38,562 nt of DNA. Origin: JAQVUB01 sp033809415 (GTDB lineage Bacteria > Verrucomicrobiota > Lentisphaeria > Oligosphaerales > Oligosphaeraceae). Positions 25,412-32,315 of this stretch are shown here, in pieces (position 1 is the stretch's first letter; each line of letters opens with the position of its first letter). The translations under genes and the position numbers were made by a program. The stretch is taken from contig JAPXLT010000007.1 in assembly GCA_033809415.1 (NCBI GenBank), forward strand, positions 1-38,562. The letters run 5' to 3'. The notes beneath the pieces were generated by a model. It did no database searches. It saw only the letters and a list, made by a program, of their open reading frames with translations, and was not told where the DNA came from.

Positions 25412-25745
25412 GGGTGCAGGGTGCAGGGGGCAGGGGGCAGGGGGCAGGTTAGTCGGACAGGTCGGACAGGTCGGATCATTCTGATCAGCGATGTTGGAAT
25501 CAGCCCTGAGGGCGTGACATACCAGCCCAGGGCAACGGCCCTGGGTCAGGGATCACACCATCGGCAAAGCCCTGAAGGGGCGCGACATAATCCCTGCCCA
25601 AAATTCTTGTGTGACAAGGTCGGCTTTACGCAATTGTGTCGGAGGCGATATGGAGCGCCGGCGGCTCGCCGGCATAAAGCCGGTTTCCTCTTCCATCACC
25701 GAAAAATCAAAGGGTGCGTGGTGCGTGGTGCGTGGTGCGGGGGGA
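25412..25745 (+). repeat. Heptamer, GGACAGGTC, hairpin module A and module C
   Basis: This fills the 369-bp space before accA. It holds GGGTGCA/GGGGGCA units (25412-25448), GGACAGGTC units (25455-25476), hairpin module A (25483-25600) and a complete module C (25601-25711). The core of module C is GCCGGCG-GCT-CGCCGGC with outer CGGCTTTA/TAAAGCCG arms, closed by TTCCATCACC and GAAAAATCAAA. CGTGGTG units reach 25745. No promoter is obvious. Confidence 0.9.
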
Positions 25746-25778
25746 TATTGAAGAACAGAAATCTGGAAAATCTGATAT

Positions 25779-26732
25779 ATGGCAACATATCTTGAAATAG
25801 AAAAGCCGCTCTTAGAGCTCGAAGAGAAGTATGCCGCCCTTTCACGGGCTTGGCAGCCGCGTGACGCGGACATGGATTCCGGTATTTTGCTGATGCAGGA
25901 AAAATTGACGCAGCTCAAAGAACAGTTCTTTCATCACCTTACTCCGCATGAAAAAGTGCAGATGGCACGGCATCCGCAACGCCCCTACCCGCCGGATTAT
26001 GTCCGCCTCATTTTTAAGAATTTTATGGAATTGCACGGGGATCGTCGTTTTGCCGATGACCGGGCTATTTTTGGCGGTTTTGCACTTTTCGATCAGCAAC
26101 CGGTGATGTTGATTGCCACTCGCAAAGGGCGTGATCTGAAAACGAATATGGAGACGAATTTTGGCTGTGCGCATCCGGAGGGGTATCGCAAGGCAGTGCG
26201 CCTGATGAGATTGGCGGACAAGGTGAAGTGCCCCGTGATAACTCTCGTTGATACGCCTGGCGCTTACCCTGGCATTGGTGCGGAAGAACGTCATATCGGC
26301 GAGGCTATCGCCTGTAATTTGCGGGATATGTTCCGCTTGTCGGTGCCGGTGATCAGTGTGATTACAGGCGAGGGTGGCAGCGGCGGCGCACTCGGCATCA
26401 GCGTCGCCAATCGCGTGCTGATCATGGCCAATGCCTATTATTCGGTGATTACACCGGAAGGCTGTGCCGCTATCCTCTGGCGCAGCGCAGAAGCCACCCC
26501 AAAGGCGGCTGAAGCGCTGAAACTGACCAGTGATGACCTGAAACGACTCGGCATTGCCGACGAAGTGGTCAGCGAACCTCTCGGAGGCGCGCACCGGGAC
26601 TATGATCGAGCTGCAGAACTGCTCGGCGATGCCTTGCTGCGACATCTTCAAGACCTGCGCAAAATGTCCCCCGAACAATTGCGACAAGACCGCTATGATA
26701 AATTCCGCGCCATGGGACAATTCCTCGAGTGA
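25779..26732 (+). CDS. accA: Acetyl-CoA carboxylase carboxyltransferase subunit alpha
   Basis: This 317-aa protein is full length for AccA. It has LEIEKPLLELEEKYAAL at the N-terminus, RPYPPDYVRLIFKNFMELHGDR near 70, TNFGCAHPEGYRKAVRLMRLADK near 125, and the core PVITLVDTPGAYPGIGAEERHIGEAIA near 150. ITGEGGSGGALGISVANRVLIMANAYYSVITPEGCAAILW follows near 195-235. It transfers the carboxyl group from carboxybiotin to acetyl-CoA with AccD, the first committed step of fatty-acid synthesis. No accD, accB or accC lies in this window. The stop is immediately followed by a CACGAAAA repeat. Start ATG 25779 has GGAAAA upstream, a weak ribosome site. Confidence 0.97.
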   Translation: MATYLEIEKPLLELEEKYAALSRAWQPRDADMDSGILLMQEKLTQLKEQFFHHLTPHEKVQMARHPQRPYPPDYVRLIFKNFMELHGDRRFADDRAIFGGFALFDQQPVMLIATRKGRDLKTNMETNFGCAHPEGYRKAVRLMRLADKVKCPVITLVDTPGAYPGIGAEERHIGEAIACNLRDMFRLSVPVISVITGEGGSGGALGISVANRVLIMANAYYSVITPEGCAAILWRSAEATPKAAEALKLTSDDLKRLGIADEVVSEPLGGAHRDYDRAAELLGDALLRHLQDLRKMSPEQLRQDRYDKFRAMGQFLE

Positions 26733-27125
26733 TTTTTTAACCACGAAATACACGAAAAGGCTTGGCGCGGGCTGATCGCCCGCAACCCACACGGACTTTA
26801 CACGGACTTTACACGGACAACAAATTGCTCGGATCGGTCGGATCGGTCGGATCGGTCGGATCGGTCGGATCGGCGATGTTGGAATCAGCCCTAAAAGGGC
26901 GCGACATACCAGCCCAGGGCAACGCCCTGGGTCGGGGATCACACCATCGGCAAAGCCCTGAAAGGGCGCGACATAATCTCTGCCCATCATCCATCGTCCA
27001 TCGTCCATTCAGCAGTCCATTCTTGTCCATTCGGTCCATCGTGTCCATTCCTGTCCCTGTCCATTGTCCATAAAAAATCTTTCCCAAAAAAGAAGATTTT
27101 GAGGGATAGTATTACGAAATTTTTT
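26733..27125 (+). repeat. Composite repeat mosaic (B-H-11-mer-GGATCGGTC-A-G-E)
   Basis: This fills the 427-bp space between accA and the argA-like gene and begins at the base after the stop. In order: CACGAAAA module; module H at 26764 (GGCGCGGGCTGATCGCCCGC); three 11-bp units; five GGATCGGTC units (26828-26872); hairpin module A (26874-26986); TGTCCATT-type module G (26987-27072); module E (27076-27125) ending GATAGTATTACGAAATTTT. The same succession occurs at 14171-14636. Confidence 0.9.
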
Positions 27126-27159
27126 GTAGGGTTGTTATTTTGACAGATAAACCATAGCG

Positions 27160-27630
27160 ATGAATTTACAATCAGTCATTATTGAAAAAGCCAGGGAAGA
27201 GGACGCATATAAAATTCCGGAATTGCTGGCACCCTGGGTAGCACGGCAAATCGTACTTCCACGCACGCCAGAAGATATTCTCGAACACCTCGGAAATTTT
27301 CTGGTGGCGCGTCGGGATGGCGCCTTGGTTGGCGTAGTTGCGTTACGGGATTTCGGGGATGGTTTGAATGAGGTTCGTTCGCTGGCAGTAGGCACAGGCT
27401 TCGAGGGCGCTGGCTTGGGCAGTGCCTTGGTCGAGGCTGCCATTGCGTTGGGGCGTGAACGCCATGCGAAACGGGTTTTTGCCTTGACCATGCGCCCCCG
27501 ACTGTTTCAGCGCCTCGGCTTCACGATTGTCGACAAGGAACTCTTCCCGCAGAAGGTCTGGTCGGATTGCAGCAAATGCCCTAAACGCGACTGCTGCGAC
27601 GAAGTCGCGGTCAGCCTCGATCTGGAATAA
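27160..27630 (+). CDS. argA: Short ArgA-type N-acetyltransferase (GNAT)
   Basis: This 156-aa GNAT protein matches the stand-alone N-acetylglutamate synthase type. LPRTPEDILEHLGNFLVARRDG is near residue 30. The acetyl-CoA region EVRSLAVGTGFEGAGLGSALVEAA is near 70-93. The diagnostic tail FALTMRPRLFQRLGF, then LFPQKVWSDCSKCPKRDCCDEVAV, carries the C-x2-C-x4/5-C set seen in this family. It would make N-acetylglutamate, the first step of arginine synthesis. No other arg gene is present. ATG 27160 follows the end of repeat module E by 34 bp. Confidence 0.88.
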   Translation: MNLQSVIIEKAREEDAYKIPELLAPWVARQIVLPRTPEDILEHLGNFLVARRDGALVGVVALRDFGDGLNEVRSLAVGTGFEGAGLGSALVEAAIALGRERHAKRVFALTMRPRLFQRLGFTIVDKELFPQKVWSDCSKCPKRDCCDEVAVSLDLE

Positions 27631-27633
27631 TTA

Positions 27634-27757
27634 GGGTGCAGGGTGCAGGGGGCAGGGTGCAGGGGGCAGGTTTAAAAAGTGGCGCAACCGTCCCGGTTGT
27701 GATGGTGCCTTTAGTCTTTTCCTGCTGAATGACAAAGGCAGGGTGCAGGGGTGCGCT
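27634..27757 (+). repeat. Heptamer array and family D hairpin repeat (copy 2)
   Basis: TTAGGGTGCAGGGTGC units start 1 bp after the TAA stop. Family D follows at 27671-27731 (TTTAAAAAGTGGCGCAACCG, TCCCGGTTGTGATGGTGCC, TTTAGTCTTTTCCTGCTGAA), then two more heptamers. The layout matches 28668-28825. Confidence 0.9.
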
Positions 27758-27778
27758 AAAACAAGGAAAGTGCTGACG

Positions 27779-28669
27779 ATGACCGCCACATTTGATTTTC
27801 ATTTGCATACTTATTGGAGTTATGACGCCATCGCTCCGGTCGAAAAATATTTTCAGCTCGCCCGGGAACGCGGTGTGAAATACATCGCGATTACTGAACA
27901 TCACCAGATGGACTCCATTTCGGAAGTGCAAGAGGCGGCGCGGAAATATCCGGATATTACTTGCATTCCGGGGGCGGAATTGACTGTGCATTCTCCATTG
28001 GGAACATTTGACATGGTCTGCCTGGGTTTGCCAACTGTGCCGACACCGGAATTGCAAAGGGTGTTTGACGCATATCACCAGTGGCAGCGCGATTATGGCG
28101 ATGCGTTTTCCGATAATCTGACCGCCGCCGGTTATCCCTACACGCGTGAAGACCGTCTGGCACTGCTGCAACGCTATCGTCCGGAAAAGACCATTCAAGT
28201 CCAAGGAATCACCCACGTGCAGAACCGGGTGCAAAGAGATTATCTGCTGGAAGAAAAAAAATATTTTTCCGACCTCGAGGCTTTCAATGCAGTGTGCAGT
28301 TCATTTGTGTTGCCGAAGTATCCCGAATATTCGAGTGTGCTACCGGCGGTGAAGCAGGCCGGCGGGCTGGTTTTTATTGCTCACCCGACTGGTTATTTTG
28401 AACGGAACAATGTTGCACGCATGGATGCATTGCGCGAGATGTTGCAATTTGACGGCATTGAATGCGCACATGACATGGTGCCGCCGGAATTAACCGTATT
28501 CTACCGCGAATACTGCATAAAACACAATTTGCTGTCAACGGCAGGAAGCGATTGCCATTCCTTCGAGGGGGCTTTGTATCGCTTTGGCGCCGACCATGAA
28601 TTGGGACGCCATATCGGCGCCGATGCCTGGCGCGATGCTATTCTCGAACGGGTAAACCCGCTGGGTTAG
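27779..28669 (+). CDS. PHP-domain phosphoesterase
   Basis: This 296-aa protein has the metal-binding motifs of the PHP family. FDFHLHTYWSYDA at the start gives HxH. ITEHHQMDSI is near 39, IPGAELTVHSPLG near 63, VFIAHPTGYFERN near 206 and STAGSDCHSFEGALY near 260. PHP proteins bind two or three metals and hydrolyse phosphoesters: histidinol phosphate, nucleoside 3',5'-bisphosphate or DNA ends. The exact substrate is open. ATG 27779 has AAGGAAAG upstream. An earlier in-frame ATG at 27743 lies in repeat DNA and is rejected. The TAG stop is fused to a GGGTGCA array. Confidence 0.9.
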   Translation: MTATFDFHLHTYWSYDAIAPVEKYFQLARERGVKYIAITEHHQMDSISEVQEAARKYPDITCIPGAELTVHSPLGTFDMVCLGLPTVPTPELQRVFDAYHQWQRDYGDAFSDNLTAAGYPYTREDRLALLQRYRPEKTIQVQGITHVQNRVQRDYLLEEKKYFSDLEAFNAVCSSFVLPKYPEYSSVLPAVKQAGGLVFIAHPTGYFERNNVARMDALREMLQFDGIECAHDMVPPELTVFYREYCIKHNLLSTAGSDCHSFEGALYRFGADHELGRHIGADAWRDAILERVNPLG

Positions 28670-28825
28670 GGTGCAGGGTGCGGGGTGCGGGGTGCGGGGT
28701 GCGGGGTGCGGGGTGCGGGGTGCAGGGGGCAGGTTTAAAAAGTGGCGCAACCGTCCCGGTTGTGATAGTGCCTTTAGTCTTTTCCTGCTGAATGGCAGGG
28801 GACAGGGGGCGTCTGTCCGACCCGT
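28668..28825 (+). repeat. Heptamer array, family D (copy 3) and TGTCCGACC units
   Basis: GGGTGCA then five or six GGGTGCG units, family D at 28734-28794, then CTGTCCGACCCGTCCGCC-type units. This is a convergent intergenic space. A small palindrome, GTTTATTAAATAAAC (28839-28853), spans the end of the - strand gene and may help termination there. Confidence 0.88.
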
Positions 28826-28846
28826 CCGCCCTGTCCGACTTGTTTA

Positions 28847-29248
28847 TTAAATAAACTGGCTGATGAATTTGAGGTAGCCCTGCCGCCCATATCGGCGGGT
28901 CCATTTCTGGACGGATTTGACGAGGCGTTTAAGGCAGAGGATCATTTCTTCTGGAACTATTGGGCAGGGTGAGGGCACCTCGCCAGAGTCGCTGGTAAAG
29001 AGATCGTCTTTTCGTCCCAGGTGCCAATCGCAATTTTTTTTCACTTCCGTATAGATGATCTGCTCTTTCTCATCAAGGTTCTGCGGTTTCGGCGGACGGT
29101 CGCGGACTTCGGCGGTGTAGCAATCGATCAGGGCTTCATAGACCCTTTGTACGGCATAATCCGTCAAGTCAGGGTAAATGTCGAATCCAGCCTTCACTGC
29201 AAACTCGATGTTCTGCAAAACATCCATGTATTCTTCTTCAACTCTCAT
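28847..29248 (-). CDS. Conserved small protein of unknown function
   Basis: This is a 133-aa acidic-to-neutral protein with no signal or membrane segment. It starts MRVEEEYMDVLQNIEFAV and ends RRYGRQGYLKFISQFI. I recall closely similar short proteins scattered through cyanobacteria, planctomycetes and other bacteria, without known function. The central part (PPKPQNLDEKEQIIY) is charged. Its ATG overlaps the last 11 bp of the beta-helix gene, and GTAGGAG lies 6-12 nt upstream of the ATG, so the two are expressed together. The family also occurs beside unrelated genes, so I infer no role in pectin metabolism. Confidence 0.8.
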   Translation of the reverse strand: MRVEEEYMDVLQNIEFAVKAGFDIYPDLTDYAVQRVYEALIDCYTAEVRDRPPKPQNLDEKEQIIYTEVKKNCDWHLGRKDDLFTSDSGEVPSPCPIVPEEMILCLKRLVKSVQKWTRRYGRQGYLKFISQFI

Positions 29249-30563
29249 GTTTTTCTCCTACTGGTGCGGGTAACTTGCAGTTATGTTGTTGCAGGTCTTG
29301 GACGTTTTCGGCATACAGGGCTGAACGCCAGAACTCGCCCTCGTCTTGCCAATCTATGCAGACATGCTCGAAGCTGAGGTTTTGGGCATTCAGCAGATAA
29401 AAGGCCGAGTTTGCGGTGACCCGGCCAAACTCGCCGTAACTATGCTCCGGGTTGTCACGCTTCGGATCATAATTGACGCTGCCGTACTCGAAGCGGACGT
29501 CATTGAAGGAAATATTTTCCAGCACAGCTCCCTTGTTGCCGGTGACATAGCAGGAGCGCCGTCCCTTGCCACGCAGGTGGTTAAAGCTGATATTGCGTAT
29601 GGGTTTGACTGGCTCATCTTGGCAGCCGCGCACATCCGAGGAAACCAGCAGCGGGCGCTGGCAGTCCAGATAGATATTGTTGAAGAGTATATTTTCTATG
29701 TGCACGCCTTCGGACTGCGGCGAGTATCTGGAAATAATGCAGATGCCGGTGCGCGTATCCCGAATTACGCAGTTGTTGATGACGCAATCGCGAATACAGC
29801 CGTTGCCAACGCCGATGCGGAAAGCATTGCAGCGCGTGCGTAAAATGCAGTTGCTTATCGTGACATGCTCGCAAATTCGGCTTTGATCCTTGAGCGGGCG
29901 CACATTGCCGCGCAGGGTCAGGCAGTCATCGCCGGAATCGATGTTGCAGTTGCTTATCGTGACCCGGCGGCAGCAGTCCACGTCTATGCCGTCGCCATTC
30001 CAAGTGCGCTGGTCATTCCATATTTTCAGACCGTTGATCGTGACATCCTCGCAGCCGTGCAGGAAACAGGTCCAATACGGGGCATTGTAAAGTTGCACGT
30101 TCTCGATATTGATGCGGCTGGACTCGCAGAAGTAAAGCATCTGCCCCGGGCGCCAAGGAGGATATTCGAACAATTGCGGATGTTCTGCCCAGCTGCGGTC
30201 GGAAAATGCCTGCCGGTTGCCGTCAATGCGTCCAAAGCCCGTGATGCTGACATTTTCCACTTCAACGGCGCAAATCAAGTGGGCACCGCTGACTCTTTCC
30301 TTGGCGAAGACTTGGTTTTGCACGCAGAAATCGTCTTTGTTATAGTCTTCAGGATTGGGGCTGCCCAATATAGTCGCACCATTTTGCAGGTGCAGCCCCA
30401 CATTGCTGCGCAGATGTATGCTGCCGCTCAAATAAGTCCCCGCTGGGAAAAGCACAGTGCCGCCGCCAACCCGGCTTGCCTCTTCAATGGCCTGTTGAAT
30501 GTTGCTGGTACAAAGCTGCCGGGCGTCGCCATTGGCACCAAAGTCTTTGATGTTGAAGAACAT
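29238..30563 (-). CDS. GH28-like right-handed beta-helix protein (polygalacturonase family)
   Basis: This 441-aa protein begins MFFNIKDFGANGDARQLCTSNIQQAI, the usual start of bacterial GH28 and pectate-lyase-3-type proteins (IxDFGAxGDG, with VGGGTVLFPAGTYLSGSI near 38). NGDGIDVDCCRRVTI and DSGDDCLTLRG match two of the GH28 catalytic motifs (NxD and DD). Where GH28 has the conserved histidine (GHG) the sequence reads CNAFRIG, and the RxK motif is not evident in TGICIIS. It is therefore a divergent or non-hydrolytic member. No signal peptide is seen. The upstream-open frame to 30641 is dropped because TTGGAG lies 7 nt before ATG 30563. It overlaps the next gene. Confidence 0.85.
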   Translation of the reverse strand: MFFNIKDFGANGDARQLCTSNIQQAIEEASRVGGGTVLFPAGTYLSGSIHLRSNVGLHLQNGATILGSPNPEDYNKDDFCVQNQVFAKERVSGAHLICAVEVENVSITGFGRIDGNRQAFSDRSWAEHPQLFEYPPWRPGQMLYFCESSRINIENVQLYNAPYWTCFLHGCEDVTINGLKIWNDQRTWNGDGIDVDCCRRVTISNCNIDSGDDCLTLRGNVRPLKDQSRICEHVTISNCILRTRCNAFRIGVGNGCIRDCVINNCVIRDTRTGICIISRYSPQSEGVHIENILFNNIYLDCQRPLLVSSDVRGCQDEPVKPIRNISFNHLRGKGRRSCYVTGNKGAVLENISFNDVRFEYGSVNYDPKRDNPEHSYGEFGRVTANSAFYLLNAQNLSFEHVCIDWQDEGEFWRSALYAENVQDLQQHNCKLPAPVGEKHES

Positions 30564-30596
30564 TTGTTTGCTCCAAGAAAAAACGAGTTTTTGTAA

Positions 30597-30835
30597 TGGG
30601 TTTGAACAACGAAAGGCACAAAATTGGCGGCAGCAACCCATTTTTTGTCCACGGAAAGCACGGAAAGCGCGGAAAATTTTTATAGGGTTGCTGCTCTGAT
30701 GGATGGGATGGCATGCGGTTTAAAAAGTGGCGCAACCGTCCCGGTTGTGAAGTGCTGGGTGTGGTGGACATTGTGGACAAGGCACGGCGTTTAACGTTCT
30801 CCCCCCTGTCCCCTGTCCCCTGTCCCCTGTCCCCT
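30597..30835. repeat. Mixed repeats (CACGAAAA-like, CACGGAAAG, family D, CCCCTGT)
   Basis: GTTTGAACAACGAAAGGCAC is followed by TTTTTTGTCCACGGAAAGC units and TATAGGGTTGCTGCTCTGAT (matching 37975-38036). Family D copy 4 is at 30719-30750. Four CCCCTGT heptamers (30801-30832) follow. This lies upstream of the - strand beta-helix gene. Confidence 0.85.
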
Positions 30836-30839
30836 CCTT

Positions 30840-31090
30840 TCCTCGCGCGCGCGGTAAGGGTGGTTCGCCCCCTGGTTGGGTGGGGCTTGGAGGCTGTCTG
30901 AACCACGGTGAAAAAATAGTGCTTCAAAAACGAAATTGCAAGCAGAATCATAAGAAGTCATGCAGAAACATAGAAAATCCTACAAAATCCTACAATTCCT
31001 AATCCTGGAAATCGGTGTTCATCTGCGGATAGAATGTGCACGGAACCCTTTTTGAAGCACGGCGTCAGTGAACCCGGGTAAGCGCGGAAT
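30840..31090. other. Non-coding stretch with a distant inverted repeat
   Basis: No supported gene is seen. GTGCTTCAAAAA (30919-30930) and TTTTTGAAGCAC (31049-31060) are perfect 12-bp inverted copies bounding 142 bp. The inside has ATCCTACAAAATCCTACAAT and GGTGTTCATCTGCGGAT, which resemble common intergenic repeats. It could be a MITE or a degraded repeat. No target duplication is visible. Confidence 0.45.
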
Positions 31091-31445
31091 TCTTTTTGAA
31101 CAACGAAATGCCCGAAAGGACACGAAAAAATTTCATGGAAATGGCTTTTTCTGCGAGAATATGTCATGCTTGCCATGAAATTTTTTCGTGCTACTATCCC
31201 TCAGAATCTTCTTGTTTGGGAAAGATTTTTTATGGACGATGGACAGGGACAGGAATGGACACGATGGACGGAATAGACAAGAATGGACTGCTGGATGGAC
31301 AATGGACGATGGACAGGGACAGGGACAGGAATGGATACGTACAGCAGGTGACATTTTTTGTGCCTGTCCATTCGTCCATCAAACGTCAAGTCCATCGCGT
31401 CCATTCTGTCCATGATGTCCATTTGCGTCCCTGTCCATTAAAAAC
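31091..31445 (-). repeat. Hairpin repeat plus modules E and G in inverse orientation
   Basis: TTCTTTTTGAACAACGAAATGC and CACGAAAAAATTTCATGG (31121-31138) pair with CCATGAAATTTTTTCGTG (31173-31190). This runs directly into the complement of module E (31180-31231) and of module G (31232-31345, GGACAGGGACAGGAATGGA-type units). A second set of TGTCCATT units in the other orientation follows (31360-31440). No gene is seen from 30564 to 31691. Confidence 0.87.
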
Positions 31446-31691
31446 ACTCATTTTGCCGTTTGAATAGGTTGTGGACGCCAGCAAAAAAACTATCACCCAG
31501 CTTTACTGACGCATTGCTTTTTGGACACCCAAGACATTTTGGCGTGTACTCAAAATATTTGTGCAGAATTGATTACTGTATTATATTTCTTCTTGGATTC
31601 GCGCCTGTATTTGGAGTCTGTTATGCGAGTCTTCCGGAAGTGTGATAACCGTCCAGGGATGTTACAATGTTCTGCTATCCAAGGGAATGAG

Positions 31692-32315
31692 ATGGGACAA
31701 AGTAAAAACAGGATCAGTTGTGTCGCTTGCGGAATCCTGCTTATTGGGTTGTTGTTGACACTGCCGGAGATATATGCGACTGAAGTTGCTCCACCGGAAA
31801 AAAATTTCACCGCCTTTTTTCAGGAGGGTGTCCGCCTTGCCGGTAGCGGCGATTATGCTGCAGCCACCCGCCATTTGCAGGAGGGCTTGCAGCTGGACTG
31901 GAGCAATTCCGAACGGCGCAGACTGCTCAGTTATTTGGGTTCCCTGAACATTTCCTGCGCTCCGGAGCAGGCTTGGCACTGGTTGCTGCAAGCGATGATG
32001 ACCCCTTGCAGCGATGAGACCACCTGCCTGCGAACTTTTCTGAACATGGGAGAATTCCTGTATCGTAACGATCATTGCGAAGCTGCCATTGGGGCAGCAG
32101 AAAATGTAACTATCAGAAAATATGCCCACCCCAGCCTGCGTTTTTCAGCACATTTTCTGATTGCCCGAAGCTATCAGAAGCTGAACTTGACGGATCAAGC
32201 CATCCTTCATTATCAAAAAGCTGTCGAAGCCGGCAAAAGCGTGCCCTATAAATTCAATTATTCGAGTGCTGAAAAGGCATTGCAACAATTGCAGCCACAG
32301 GAGGTTAAACCATGA
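31692..32315 (+). CDS. Exported TPR-type protein (copy 1 of the TPR/DUF4838 module)
   Basis: This 207-aa protein has a signal peptide or anchor (ISCVACGILLIGLLLTLPEI, residues 8-27). Tetratricopeptide-like helices follow: FFQEGVRLAGSGDYAAATRHLQEGLQL near 40-66, CLRTFLNMGEFLYRNDHCEAAI near 110 and SAHFLIARSYQKLNLTDQAILHYQKAVEAGK near 155-185. TPR proteins serve as protein-binding scaffolds. AAGGGA is 6 nt before ATG 31692. Its TGA overlaps the ATG of the DUF4838 gene (ATGA), so the two are translationally coupled. The same arrangement is found again in the next gene pair, suggesting a fixed functional partnership. Confidence 0.82.
   Translation: MGQSKNRISCVACGILLIGLLLTLPEIYATEVAPPEKNFTAFFQEGVRLAGSGDYAAATRHLQEGLQLDWSNSERRRLLSYLGSLNISCAPEQAWHWLLQAMMTPCSDETTCLRTFLNMGEFLYRNDHCEAAIGAAENVTIRKYAHPSLRFSAHFLIARSYQKLNLTDQAILHYQKAVEAGKSVPYKFNYSSAEKALQQLQPQEVKP

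Noticed and set aside
31096..31467. 123-codon frame starting MNNEMPERTRKNFMEM
   Set aside because: It translates the hairpin repeat and TGTCCATT units and has no gene-like composition.
31640..31670. Promoter with extended -10 TGTTACAAT upstream of the TPR gene
   Set aside because: The -10 match (TACAAT at 31663) is fair, but no -35 is found at 16-18 bp, so it is too weak to list as a feature.
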